Shown: positions 24,335-33,682, counted from the first letter of the stretch. The stretch: 64,000 nt of DNA from Paenibacillus beijingensis (GCF_000961095.1 NZ_CP011058.1:2566501-2630500), one strand, 5' to 3'. Notes: generated by a model from the sequence alone, not told the origin. Translations and numbers: made by a program.

Positions 24335-25687
24335 ATGAAATCGAAGAAACAGGTAAAACGTTTGTCATGGACGGCTGTATCTTTGCTGCTCGCGGCCAGT
24401 CTTGCTGCCGGGTGCGGACAAAGCGGCAGCGCGCCTGCCGAAACGGCGGCATCGGAACAGAAGGATGCGTCCGCATCCGCTTCCGGCGTAACTGAAATCT
24501 CGTTTGTGTCTTATTCCAATTACGAAAAACCGCTTAAAAAAGTGATCGAGGCGTTTGAAGCCGGGCATCCGGACGTCAAAGTGAAGCTGGAGCTGAACCC
24601 GTTCGCTCAAATGATGGAAACGATCGAAATCAAGATGGGCTCCAAATCGAAAGACATGGATCTGTTGTTCGTCGATTCGCCGCTGGTCATGAATTATGCG
24701 GTGAAGGGTTACCTGGAGCCGCTGGACAAGCTGCTTCCGGAAGGTGCAAAGCAAACATGGGTGCAGTCGGCCGTAGATGCGGCGTCGTATCAGAATCAAT
24801 TGATGGCTGCGCCGATGAACAATTCCAGCCAGGTGATGTACTACAATAAAGATCTGTTCCAGAAAGCGGGGGTTCCGTTCCCGGACGAAGACAAGCGGAT
24901 GACTTGGGAAGAAGTAAGGGATCTTGCCAAGAAACTGACCCAGGATACGAACGGCGACGGGCAAAACGATCTGTTCGGATTCTCCTTTGATCAAGTGGGA
25001 CGCGCTTATCAGCTGCTCGCTCTATCGGAAGGCTTGGGAGCCAAAATGATCAGCGAAGACGGCATGGTTTCCAGCGGATATACGAATTCGCCGGAAGCGG
25101 TCAAGGCATTCCAGTTCTATGCGGATCTGTTCAACAAGGACAAGGTCAGCCCGAAAATCAAAAAAGAAGAGTCCATCGACTACTTCACATCGGGCAAAGT
25201 GGCCATGTTCGTCGGGGCCAACCACAATCTGCCCAAGCTGAAAGCAGCCGGACTCAACTTTGGCGTCACGCTGCACCCGTATTTCGCAGGTCAGAAAATC
25301 GTCACCCCGACAGGGGCGTGGAATGTCGGGATCTCCAAGTACTCCGCGAACAAAGAAGCGGCAGCCGAGTTTATTCAGTTTCTGACGGTGGGAGAAGGTG
25401 CCAAGATCATGTTCGTGGAAGGCGGCACGCTGCCTCCGCAGGTCGATCTGCTCGATGAGATTGGAAGCAACCCGAAGTATGGACAGTTCCCGGACAATGT
25501 CATCCGGATTGCCGCCCGCGAATCGCGCGAAACGGCCGTTCCGCGTCCGCAAACGCCGGGCTACCTGGAATGGGAGTCGAATATGAACAAAGCTTTCGAA
25601 GATATGAAGAACGGTACGGATCCGAAGAAAGCGCTGGATGATGCCGTCAACATTATCGATAACCAGCTGAAAAAATATAAGCAGTAA
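24335..25687 (+). CDS. CUT1 ABC importer substrate-binding lipoprotein
   Basis: A 450-residue family-1 extracellular solute-binding protein. The lipobox LAAGC gives a lipidation cysteine at about residue 27, followed by a Ser/Ala-rich linker and the binding fold beginning EISFVSYSNYEKPLKKVIEAFE. Two permease genes follow; there is no ATPase gene, so a shared MsmX-type ATPase is probable. The upstream nucleoside hydrolase suggests a nucleoside or riboside ligand, but oligosaccharides are the family norm. GAGGTGGATG precedes the start. Confidence 0.88.
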   Translation: MKSKKQVKRLSWTAVSLLLAASLAAGCGQSGSAPAETAASEQKDASASASGVTEISFVSYSNYEKPLKKVIEAFEAGHPDVKVKLELNPFAQMMETIEIKMGSKSKDMDLLFVDSPLVMNYAVKGYLEPLDKLLPEGAKQTWVQSAVDAASYQNQLMAAPMNNSSQVMYYNKDLFQKAGVPFPDEDKRMTWEEVRDLAKKLTQDTNGDGQNDLFGFSFDQVGRAYQLLALSEGLGAKMISEDGMVSSGYTNSPEAVKAFQFYADLFNKDKVSPKIKKEESIDYFTSGKVAMFVGANHNLPKLKAAGLNFGVTLHPYFAGQKIVTPTGAWNVGISKYSANKEAAAEFIQFLTVGEGAKIMFVEGGTLPPQVDLLDEIGSNPKYGQFPDNVIRIAARESRETAVPRPQTPGYLEWESNMNKAFEDMKNGTDPKKALDDAVNIIDNQLKKYKQ

Positions 25688-25700
25688 TAACGCTTGGATG

Positions 25701-25727
25701 AAGGGGAGATCGGCATTCTCCCCTTTT
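25701..25727 (+). terminator. partial terminator/attenuator inside the importer operon
   Basis: A 9-bp stem (AAGGGGAGA with TCTCCCCTT) and TTTT lie between the binding protein and the first permease. Such stems often let the binding protein be made in excess over the membrane subunits. Confidence 0.65.
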
Positions 25728-25770
25728 GCATCTTTGGAAACGAAACCCGACTATTTGAAAAGGTGGACGT

Positions 25771-26637
25771 ATGAGAACGGAAAAAAACATAGGCGTGATC
25801 GTGCTGTTTTTGCTCCCTGCTCTTGCCGGCCTGTTTCTGTTTAAACTGTACCCGATCTTGAGCGGATTTGCGCAAAGCTTGTACACGGTACGCTTCTTAA
25901 GCGGCGAAAAAGTTTTTGCAGGATTACAAAATTACGTATCTTTGTTTACAGACCCTGTCTTCTGGGGTTCGCTCAACGTTACGCTATGGTTTAATGTCAT
26001 CATTACTCCGCTGCAGATCGTGCTGGCCTTTGCTTTGGCTCTTCTGCTGAATGCCAAAATAAAACGCATTGCCTGGTTTCGCAGCATTCATTTCGTACCG
26101 GTAGCCGTCTCCGTTCCTACCGCCTGCATGCTGTGGAATATTATGCTCAGCCCCGAGCAGGGTCTCGTCAACTCAATCCTGATCGGGCTTGGGCTAAGTC
26201 CGCAGCCGTTTCTGTCCGGCAGCACGCAGGCGCTCGGGTCCATCATTGCAATCGCCTCATGGAAAGGCGTCGGTTACTGGGCGCTGTTTCTGCTCGCCGG
26301 GCTGCAGGAAGTGCCTGTATCGCTCTATGAAGCATCGTCCCTTGACGGGGCAGGCCGCTGGAAACAGTTTGTCCACGTCACTTACCCGATGATGAAGCGT
26401 ACGCTCACTTTTGTTGTCGTCTCGGTAACGATCGCCAATCTGCTGCTTTTTGCCCCGATGTATATTTTGACGAAGGGCGGACCGGAACACAGCACGAATG
26501 TACTGATGCTCGAAAGCTACAACAACGCGTTCCAGTACTCCGATATCGGCAGGTCATCGGCGATTGTGATGATCATCCTGCTCATTACGCTGGTCATTGT
26601 GGCGCTTCAATTCAGATGGCTGAAAACATCCCACTAG
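25771..26637 (+). CDS. CUT1 ABC importer permease (MalF type)
   Basis: A 288-residue permease with six membrane helices. The cytoplasmic coupling motif (EAA loop) is LYEASSLDGAGRWKQFVHVTYP at about residues 185-206. AAAGGTGGACGT precedes the ATG. It pairs with the downstream permease, 15 bases away, to form the translocation pore. Confidence 0.9.
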   Translation: MRTEKNIGVIVLFLLPALAGLFLFKLYPILSGFAQSLYTVRFLSGEKVFAGLQNYVSLFTDPVFWGSLNVTLWFNVIITPLQIVLAFALALLLNAKIKRIAWFRSIHFVPVAVSVPTACMLWNIMLSPEQGLVNSILIGLGLSPQPFLSGSTQALGSIIAIASWKGVGYWALFLLAGLQEVPVSLYEASSLDGAGRWKQFVHVTYPMMKRTLTFVVVSVTIANLLLFAPMYILTKGGPEHSTNVLMLESYNNAFQYSDIGRSSAIVMIILLITLVIVALQFRWLKTSH

Positions 26638-26652
26638 AAAGGGGGCTTAAGT

Positions 26653-27492
26653 GTGAACCGGTTTGTCCGATCTCATTGGCTGCTCTACAGTACGCATGCC
26701 TTTTTAGCGCTCATCGTGTTGCTTCCGCTTTCCTTTGCGCTTGTATCATCCTTTCGTCCTTTGGATGAAATTTTTAAATATATGTCGCCTATTACGTGGA
26801 AAACGTTTCTGCCGACTCGCGTGACATGGGATGCTTATGTGTCGCTGTTTACGGAACGGGGGTTTGGGAGAATCTTCTTTAATACGTTTTTTGTCTCGTT
26901 TGTGAATGTGATCGCCGGGCTTGCGGTCGGATCGATGGCCGCATTCGCATTTGTCTTTTTTGAATTCCGGGGCAAAACCGCGCTGTTCGTGCTGGTGCTG
27001 CTTACCTTTATGATCCCGTTCGAAGTGATCGCCATTCCTTTGTACAGCCTTGTCAACAGCTTGGGATGGATCGACACGTATGCCGGCATCATCGTTCCGG
27101 GAATTGCGAACGGACTCGTTGTGTTTCTGTTCCGGCAATTTTTCCTCGAACTTCCGAAGTCTCTGGTTGAATCGGCCCGCATGGACGGGGCATCTTGGGT
27201 CCGCGTGTTTGCGAATATTGTGATGCCGCTGTGCAAACCTGTAACCGTAAGCGCCAGCCTGCTCATCTTTATCCAGCAGTGGGAATCGTTCATGTGGCCG
27301 CTGATCGCGACGCGATCCAAAGAATACAAGGTCATTCAAGTGGCTTTAAGCGATTTTGTAACCGAATATGCCACCTATTGGAACGAAATGTTTGCCGCCG
27401 CGATCCTTTCGGTCATCATTCCCGTGCTCGTCCTGCTTCCGCTGCAGCGCTATTATGTACAGGGAATCGCGAATACGGGGGCGAAGGAGTAG
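26653..27492 (+). CDS. CUT1 ABC importer permease (MalG type)
   Basis: A 279-residue permease with six membrane helices and the coupling loop LVESARMDGASWVRVFANIVMP at about residues 173-194. The start is GTG at 26653 after AAAGGGGGC. The C-terminal YYVQGIANTGAKE is the common ending of this family. Confidence 0.9.
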   Translation: MNRFVRSHWLLYSTHAFLALIVLLPLSFALVSSFRPLDEIFKYMSPITWKTFLPTRVTWDAYVSLFTERGFGRIFFNTFFVSFVNVIAGLAVGSMAAFAFVFFEFRGKTALFVLVLLTFMIPFEVIAIPLYSLVNSLGWIDTYAGIIVPGIANGLVVFLFRQFFLELPKSLVESARMDGASWVRVFANIVMPLCKPVTVSASLLIFIQQWESFMWPLIATRSKEYKVIQVALSDFVTEYATYWNEMFAAAILSVIIPVLVLLPLQRYYVQGIANTGAKE

Positions 27493-27499
27493 ACTTCGC

Positions 27500-27520
27500 C
27501 TGCACTGTCGCAGGTTTGAT
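27500..27520. terminator. weak hairpin between convergent genes
   Basis: CCTGC/GCAGG around a six-base loop, followed on the plus strand by TTTGATTTT. The stem resembles the hairpin of the dispersed repeat at 18961 and 43911. Confidence 0.4.
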
Positions 27521-27522
27521 TT

Positions 27523-28392
27523 TCAATTTAGCAGCCTTTGCAGCCGGTATTGCTTGGGAGGAATTCCGGCATTTTTCTTGAAGGCTTTGGAGAATGAAAA
27601 CAAGTCCGGGTAGCCGACGGAATGAGCGATTTCCGTCAGCGAGTACGTCGTCTGCTCGAGCAGCAGCTTGGCTTCGTTCGTCTTGAGCTGCTGAATATAC
27701 TGCACCGGCGTAAGACCGTAAACCCGGCGAAACTGTTTCGTAAAATGAGTGCGGTCGATTCCGACATATTTCGCGACGCTCCCAACGGTAATACCTTCCG
27801 CGTAGTGGATCTCCATGTAATCCACCCCTTTTTGCAGCCACGATAAGCTGTCGCTCCCGGTTCCTCCGCTTGGGACGCTAATCTTTGAGAGATGGTCGAA
27901 AATAAGAAGAAAGCGTGCCAAACGGCCGAAATCGTTATCGTTGCCCCCGGTGTGAACGACGTAATTGAAAAATCCCCACATGAGCTGGATCGCTTCGGCA
28001 GAAAGAATGCCGCTGCGATGCGGCGAACGAGAGGTCAAGCCGACAGCTTCCAGCAAATCGAGCGCTTTTTTGCCGTCAAACGCGACGAAAATTTTTCGAA
28101 GCGGCCGGTCCTGGGCCGTGAAGTACTCATGAGTGACCTGCGGAAACAGGCAGAACATATCGTTTTGGCCGAGTTTAAACGTTTGTCCATTCTGAATGAA
28201 TGTGCCTTCTCCCTCGAGCACAAACATTAAATAATAATAGGCCGTTGTGCGCGGGCCGATATGATAATTCGGTTTGGCGATATTGTGCCCGAGTCTGATC
28301 GGCCAAGCAGGCCCGGCTTTTTCATAGTCCGTAGGTGTGAAATAATGAATATCCAAATATTCATGATGATCTTCGCGCATCGTTTGGTCCAT
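27523..28392 (-). CDS. AraC family transcriptional regulator with cupin-like sensor domain
   Basis: A 289-residue regulator. Residues 30-130 form an AraC-type ligand barrel (YYLMFVLEGEGTFIQNGQ). The C-terminal double HTH (about residues 185-285) includes VAKYVGIDRTHFTKQFRRVY and IAHSVGYPDLFSFSKAFKK. The start at 28392 follows GAGGTG by eight bases. It converges on the importer operon and is the natural candidate to control it, though no binding site is identified. Confidence 0.88.
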   Translation of the reverse strand: MDQTMREDHHEYLDIHYFTPTDYEKAGPAWPIRLGHNIAKPNYHIGPRTTAYYYLMFVLEGEGTFIQNGQTFKLGQNDMFCLFPQVTHEYFTAQDRPLRKIFVAFDGKKALDLLEAVGLTSRSPHRSGILSAEAIQLMWGFFNYVVHTGGNDNDFGRLARFLLIFDHLSKISVPSGGTGSDSLSWLQKGVDYMEIHYAEGITVGSVAKYVGIDRTHFTKQFRRVYGLTPVQYIQQLKTNEAKLLLEQTTYSLTEIAHSVGYPDLFSFSKAFKKNAGIPPKQYRLQRLLN

Positions 28393-28585
28393 TCGTGCAC
28401 ACCTCTTTTTCATAAACATTGCAATCGTTATTATTGAAAAATAATCAATATGATATGCCTATTTTAAAGGAGGAAAGACAAAAGGACAACAAAGGCATTG
28501 AAAATCGAAGCACTCATAATGACAAATAAAACCCACCTCGAATGACATGTACCAATTCCGGGTTAATTGCTATGCTTTAATCAAA

Positions 28586-28613
28586 AATAACCCAACCAAT
28601 TCGGTTGGTTATT
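28586..28613. promoter_or_regulatory. inverted repeat upstream of the SsuD-like gene
   Basis: AATAACCCAACC and GGTTGGTTATT flank AATTC, giving 11 paired bases with one bulged C. It ends 21 bases before the start codon, so it could be an operator or an RNA hairpin next to the ribosome site. Confidence 0.45.
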
Positions 28614-28634
28614 GGAAGAAGGGAAAGTCTAAAT

Positions 28635-29816
28635 ATGACGACCAACAATGATGTCCGGTTTGGATGGTTTTTGCCGACGGCAGGAGACGGAAAATATGTG
28701 GGAGTAGCGCCGGAGCGCAAGCCGACGCTCGATTATTTAGTTGATGTTGCGCAGACGGCTGAAAAAGCCGGATTCGGATTCGTTCTCATCCCGACGGGAG
28801 GAGCTTGCGTGGACGCGTGGGTTGTCGGCTCGGCTGTGATGAGCCATACAACAACGCTGCGTCCGCTCGTTGCGGTGCGACCGGGCCTGATCGCGCCGGT
28901 GCTGGCCGCTCGGATGGGGGCAGCGCTTGATGTGCTGTCGAACGGACGGGCGATGATTAATGTCGTGACCGGCAGCTCGGTGCAGGATTTGGAAGAGCTT
29001 GGCGATCCGCTTGCGCATTCCCATGATGAGAGATATGAGCGCGCGGAGGAATACCTGGAAGTGATGAAGCGGGCGTGGACCAATTCGGACGGCCTGGCAG
29101 CTTCGGAATTTGCCGAAGGGAAAGCGAACGATACGGCGGCGGGCGAGCCGTTCACGGGGAAATATTATCAATTCAACCGGCCGGTGAGTGCGCCGAAAAC
29201 GGTGCAGCAGCCTCATCCTCCGTTCTTCCTGGGAGGCAGCTCGAAGATGGCCAAACAAATTGCCGTTCAATATGCCGACACGTTTCTGATGTGGGGCGAG
29301 CCTCACGACTGGATCCGGGAACAGATTGAAGAAGTGGAGGCAATCCGCAACGAATACGCTGTGGAAACCGGGGAAGAACGCACCCTCCGTTACGGTTTGC
29401 GCGCACAAGTGCTCGTCCGCGATACGGAGGAAGAAGCTTGGGCTGCGGCTTGGGAGCTGATCAGCCAAGTGTCGCCGGAGGCAACCCGGCAGGCGCAGCA
29501 ATCGTTTGCCCAAACCGATGCGACGAATCAGCGCCGTCAGAACGAGCTGCGCGAGAAATCGCAGAAGGACCGGTTTGTGGCGGGTCCGAATTTATGGACC
29601 GGATTGTCGACCGTCCGTTCGGGCGGGGCGATCTTGATCGTCGGTACGGCGGAGCAGGTATCCGACCGGCTCATCGAATATGCCGAACTGGGGGTCTCGA
29701 CCTTTATTTTGTCCGGCTACCCGCATTTGGAAGAAGCCGAAATATTCGGCCGTAAAGCGCTCCCTCTGTTTCATGAAAAATGGGCGCAAAAACAAAAGCA
29801 ATTCGCGGCGCGATAA
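28635..29816 (+). CDS. SsuD-like FMNH2-dependent alkanesulfonate monooxygenase (LLM class)
   Basis: A 393-residue luciferase-like enzyme. RFGWFLPTAGDGKYVG at the start, LVAVRPGLIAPVLAARM, and INVVTGSSVQDLEELGD are close to the SsuD pattern; SsuD releases sulfite from alkanesulfonates using FMNH2. It stands alone: no ssuA/B/C transport genes or flavin reductase are nearby. The start at 28635 has GAAGGGAAA upstream; an in-frame ATG at 28605 lies inside the inverted repeat region. Related dimethylsulfone or nitrilotriacetate monooxygenases are alternatives. Confidence 0.8.
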   Translation: MTTNNDVRFGWFLPTAGDGKYVGVAPERKPTLDYLVDVAQTAEKAGFGFVLIPTGGACVDAWVVGSAVMSHTTTLRPLVAVRPGLIAPVLAARMGAALDVLSNGRAMINVVTGSSVQDLEELGDPLAHSHDERYERAEEYLEVMKRAWTNSDGLAASEFAEGKANDTAAGEPFTGKYYQFNRPVSAPKTVQQPHPPFFLGGSSKMAKQIAVQYADTFLMWGEPHDWIREQIEEVEAIRNEYAVETGEERTLRYGLRAQVLVRDTEEEAWAAAWELISQVSPEATRQAQQSFAQTDATNQRRQNELREKSQKDRFVAGPNLWTGLSTVRSGGAILIVGTAEQVSDRLIEYAELGVSTFILSGYPHLEEAEIFGRKALPLFHEKWAQKQKQFAAR

Positions 29817-29839
29817 ACTTCCCGATATTGAAACGCAAC

Positions 29840-29869
29840 AAGGAGGCGCTGCGAGCAACGCCTCCTTAA
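29840..29869 (+). terminator. terminator of the SsuD-like gene
   Basis: AAGGAGGCG (29840-29848) pairs with CGCCTCCTT (29859-29867). No strong T-run follows. Confidence 0.6.
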
Positions 29870-29984
29870 TGTGGTTCGCAATTTCGCAGTCATGGATAAT
29901 GGAGATCCTAACGTACTTCCCCAATTCAGCTGTGAGAAATATGGCGGAGGGATGCAGGGTAAAGGTCACTTTTCAGCGTCTTTT

Positions 29985-30320
29985 GTCCATTCTCCCATCG
30001 GCTCAGGAAAATTATCTCGAACACTTCACTTCGGACCATTCACCAGGACCATTCCCGGAAGGGGAGGGTGTCTTTAGGAACATTCGCCTTTGCGTTCACT
30101 CTCGGACCGTTCACCTAAGCAGGCTGAAGAAAGTTCTGAGGAAAATTAAAAGTTTCACGTCCAGCCTTTCTTATCTGTCGACGCGAAACTATTGTTCGCC
30201 ATTAAGGACCGGCGACAGCCGGTTCTGCTTGGTTCCTGAGCTAATGGGAGAGTGAACAAAAGAACTCGAATGGCCTTTCCTGAGCTAATGGGAGAGTGAA
30301 CAAGAGAACTCGGATGGCCT
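29985..30320. repeat. non-coding region with inverted and tandem repeats
   Basis: Two 44-base tandem copies (30233-30276 and 30277-30320, three or four differences) begin TTCCTGAGCTAATGGGAGAG. A reverse-complement relative lies at 29985-30013 (CTCCCATCGGCTCAGGAAA). GGACCATTCACC-like strings recur between them. The 540 bases from 29870 to 30409 carry no gene that I can support. It may be a degraded miniature element or a structured RNA region. Confidence 0.5.
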
Positions 30321-30409
30321 ACATGTTCGGGGGCAGCCAGCCAAGAGACGAGACGCGAGTACGATCGTGCAGCCGTTTCGGCGTATCCGGTGCGGCGTAT
30401 CCGGTCCGC

Positions 30410-31240
30410 TCAGCCTTTCACCGAGCCTTGCGTGAGTCCGGAAATAATCTGGTTCTGGAACAGGCTGTACATCGCAACGCTCGGAACGATGCTGATGACG
30501 ATCGCCGCAAACATCGAGGTGTAATCGGTTGTAAACTGGCTCGCAAAATAACGGATGCCCATCTGCATCGTCCGGGCTTGTTCGGAGGAGGTCAGCAGCA
30601 TCGCATACACAAACTCGTTCCAGCAGGTCAGAAATTGAAACGTTGCCGCCGTTACAATGCCTGTACGGGAAATCGGCAGGATCATGTACACAAACTTTTG
30701 ATAAAAGTTGCTTCCGTCCAGCAGCGCCGCTTCCTCCAGCTCGTTCGGAATCGAATCCATGAAGCCTTTAATAATAAAGACGGAAAGTGGAATCGATATC
30801 GCCGTATAGGTCAGAATGAGCGCCAGCTGCGTATCGTACAGACCGAGCTTGCTGATGAGCGTGTAATAGGGAACCATCAGCGCATTGATCGGCACCAGAA
30901 TACCTGCGGTGATCGTGTTGAAAATCGCCGATCTGAATGTAAATTGATATCTGGAAAGCACATAACCGGCCATCGCTGCAATCAGCGCGTTCAATGCGGT
31001 CGCCGTCAAGCTGATCAGCATGGAATTGGCAAACAGCCGGCCTAAATGAGCGACCTGAAACGCGCTTGCATAATTGCCGAATTGAAGCGCCGCCGGAAAG
31101 GAGAACGGATCTCCCAGCAGCTCGACGTTCGTTTTCAACGAAGCTATTAGCAGCCACAGCATCGGGAATAACGTATAGACGAAAAAAACGGTCAAAATCG
31201 CCCAGAACAAAATCTTTTTAAGCAGCTCATAAATTTTCAT
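30410..31240 (-). CDS. CUT1 ABC importer permease (MalG type)
   Basis: A 276-residue permease with six membrane helices. The coupling loop ELEEAALLDGSNFYQKFVYMIL is at about residues 171-192. It follows the other permease by 14 bases in a leftward binding protein-permease-permease operon. No ATPase gene is present. Confidence 0.9.
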   Translation of the reverse strand: MKIYELLKKILFWAILTVFFVYTLFPMLWLLIASLKTNVELLGDPFSFPAALQFGNYASAFQVAHLGRLFANSMLISLTATALNALIAAMAGYVLSRYQFTFRSAIFNTITAGILVPINALMVPYYTLISKLGLYDTQLALILTYTAISIPLSVFIIKGFMDSIPNELEEAALLDGSNFYQKFVYMILPISRTGIVTAATFQFLTCWNEFVYAMLLTSSEQARTMQMGIRYFASQFTTDYTSMFAAIVISIVPSVAMYSLFQNQIISGLTQGSVKG

Positions 31241-31254
31241 AACCGTCTCCCGAA

Positions 31255-32130
31255 TTACATGTCGTATTTTGCGGCACCAAATAATTTGCGAACCGTCACG
31301 ATGACGGCGACGCCCACTGCAATCAGTACCGTGCCCAGAGCGTTGGCCGTTCCATAATGGAAATTTTGCAGCTCTTTATACAAATAGAGGACGAGCACCG
31401 AGCTGCTGTTGGCCGGGCCGCCGCCCGTCAGCAAAAAAACCTGCTCGAACTGCCGCAGCCCGTAAACCATCGCCAGCGTAACGCAGGTGGCAACGGCCCC
31501 TCTGATTAAAGGCAGCGTAATGTGCCAATCCTGCTGCATGCGCGTCGCCCCGTCTATGCTGGCGGCCTCGTAATAGGACTTCGGGATGGACGATATTTCC
31601 GCCAAAATAATAACCATGAAATAACCGATATAGAGCAGCCCGTAAGCAAGCACAGATGGAAAGGCGGTGCCAAGTCCTCCCAGCCAGTTGTGCTGCCATT
31701 GCGGCAATCCGATCCATTGCAGAAAGCCGTTGAGCAGCCCGTATTCATTGTTGTAAACGGCGCTCCACATCATCGCGAGCGCGATGCCCGAAATGACGTG
31801 TGGAAAAAAATAAATGGTGCGCAGCAGCTTCCAGCCCTTAGGTTTCCGCGATAAAAGCAGCGCGACCAGGATGGCGAGCGGCACTTGTATGAATCCTTCC
31901 GCAAATGCCCAGATCAAATTGTTGCGTATGGAAGTACGGAATACATCGTCCTGAAATAAGCCCATGAAGTTGCGGAGGCCGACAAATTCCGGACGGCTGA
32001 GGCCGTCCCATTTCATCAAGCTGATGGTGACGACATAACCGACCGGATAGATGAAATAAGCGGCAAACAGCAGTAAAGCCGGAAGCAGAAAAAGGAGGCT
32101 GCCTGTACGGAACCCGGTTGTGCGCTGCAT
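31255..32130 (-). CDS. CUT1 ABC importer permease (MalF type)
   Basis: A 291-residue permease with six membrane helices. The coupling loop YYEAASIDGATRMQQDWHITLP is at about residues 195-216. The start at 32130 is preferred (GGAG nine bases upstream); the longer frame to 32166 has no ribosome site. It is the middle gene of the leftward importer operon. Confidence 0.9.
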   Translation of the reverse strand: MQRTTGFRTGSLLFLLPALLLFAAYFIYPVGYVVTISLMKWDGLSRPEFVGLRNFMGLFQDDVFRTSIRNNLIWAFAEGFIQVPLAILVALLLSRKPKGWKLLRTIYFFPHVISGIALAMMWSAVYNNEYGLLNGFLQWIGLPQWQHNWLGGLGTAFPSVLAYGLLYIGYFMVIILAEISSIPKSYYEAASIDGATRMQQDWHITLPLIRGAVATCVTLAMVYGLRQFEQVFLLTGGGPANSSSVLVLYLYKELQNFHYGTANALGTVLIAVGVAVIVTVRKLFGAAKYDM

Positions 32131-32217
32131 ATCGTGTGTCTCCTTTACGAAATGATCGCGAAACAAAGGCAGTCAAGATGTGGTTTGCGCCGGCACCTTG
32201 ACTGTCATTTCACTGTG

Positions 32218-33492
32218 TTATTTGGCGTCGGCCTGTTTCAGCTGCTCGACGAATTGCTGCGGCGTATACTTTCCGAGCACCAGGCCGCTTAACGCTTGCG
32301 GAAACTCGGTGGCAACCGCCGAGCTTACGCTCGCCTGGAAATGTGGAATGATGTACGGCGCCGCTTCCATGCCTTGCTTCATCTCGGTTTGCAGCCGGTC
32401 GACCTTATCGCCTGCCGCAACATCATACTTGATGACGAACAGCGATCCGGAATCGAGCGATATTTTTTTCACATTGTCCGGCGAGGTCAAATATTTCAGA
32501 AACTTGACGATCGCTTCTTCTTTCCGTTTATCCTTTTGTTTGCCCACGGCAAGGCTTGCCTGTACAAAGCCGATATACTGCCCGGCCGCTCCTTTGCCGC
32601 CTTCATAAACCGGGGCAGGCGCGACTTCGATGGAGTCGTACAAGTTGGCGACGCCTTCTTTCTTGATCCGGCCGATGAACCAAGGTCCGTTAAGGAGTAC
32701 CGCCGTCTTCTGATTTAAGAAGTGGCCGGCAGGATCCGTCAGTCCGACCGCATCATCGGTCGTGTAGTCGAACAGCTTCTTTAACACTTCCGCGGCCTGC
32801 ACGAATGCCGGATCGTCAAATCCGCGCTTGTATACATCCGGGCCGCCGATTGCGGACAGCAGCTGCGAGTACCAGAGCATGGACGTCCAGCCGCTGCCTC
32901 CAGTCAGCTGCGTTGCGGGCGCGATACCTGCGGCTTTCAGTTTGTCGAAAGCGGCAAACAGCTCGGTGTACGTTTTCGGGAAGTCGTTTAGACCCGCTTG
33001 CTTGAACAGCTTCGTATTATACAGCACCGGCGTGACGCCGAATTCGAATGGAATCGAGTACACTTTGCCGTCGTACGACGCCCCGTCAAAGGCGTGATCG
33101 ATAAACGTGCTTTTCCATTGCTCATCCAAATAAGGCGTCAGGTCGGCCAAATTTCCCGATTTGTAATACAGCTGCGCATCGGCCGAGTTGTCGAAAGAAA
33201 ATAGATCCGGCGTTGAGCCGGTCGAAATGCTGGTCCGGATTTTATCTTTATATGCGCCGTAATCCGGGATTTCCTCCACGACGACTTTGATTTTGCCTTT
33301 GTTTTGTTCGTTAAAGTCGTTAATAACTTGCGCGACTGTGGCCGCTTTGGAGTCTTTCGCTACCCATATGCTTGGAAATTTGATTTCGATTTCCGATGCT
33401 TCGCCGCTTTTGGCATTTTGTGTGCAGGCGCTCAGCAGCGTGGAAATGGTCAGCATGACGGCAGGCAGCAGCAAGAGCGATCTCTTTTTCAT
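32218..33492 (-). CDS. CUT1 ABC importer substrate-binding lipoprotein
   Basis: A 424-residue solute-binding protein. The lipobox is LLSAC, with the cysteine at about residue 23, then a fold beginning EIEIKFPSIWVAKDSKAATVAQ. The start at 33492 follows GAGGGGTG by eight bases. First gene of the operon; the ligand is likely a sugar but is not predictable. A palindromic candidate operator lies about 60 bases upstream. Confidence 0.88.
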   Translation of the reverse strand: MKKRSLLLLPAVMLTISTLLSACTQNAKSGEASEIEIKFPSIWVAKDSKAATVAQVINDFNEQNKGKIKVVVEEIPDYGAYKDKIRTSISTGSTPDLFSFDNSADAQLYYKSGNLADLTPYLDEQWKSTFIDHAFDGASYDGKVYSIPFEFGVTPVLYNTKLFKQAGLNDFPKTYTELFAAFDKLKAAGIAPATQLTGGSGWTSMLWYSQLLSAIGGPDVYKRGFDDPAFVQAAEVLKKLFDYTTDDAVGLTDPAGHFLNQKTAVLLNGPWFIGRIKKEGVANLYDSIEVAPAPVYEGGKGAAGQYIGFVQASLAVGKQKDKRKEEAIVKFLKYLTSPDNVKKISLDSGSLFVIKYDVAAGDKVDRLQTEMKQGMEAAPYIIPHFQASVSSAVATEFPQALSGLVLGKYTPQQFVEQLKQADAK

Positions 33493-33551
33493 CGTACATA
33501 CACCCCTCGAATGGTTGACTGGTAAGTAATGAAACATATATTTATCAGCTC

Positions 33552-33565
33552 TCTAGTCGTCTAGT
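33552..33565. promoter_or_regulatory. palindromic candidate operator of the importer operon
   Basis: CTAGTCGTCTAG (33553-33564) fits the symmetric form CTAG-N-CG-N-CTAG, of the type bound by GntR or LacI-like repressors. It lies between AT-rich promoter-like sequence and the binding-protein gene. No regulator of that type is nearby. Confidence 0.4.
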
Positions 33566-33682
33566 TGATATCCGATAAAGTAACTTGGTTTACTATATGT
33601 TTAACATAGTATCAATCCGGAGGGGCACAAGTAAATGTCATTTTTAGTTCTGAACAAATGTCATTTTGCGGTGACGAAAAAG

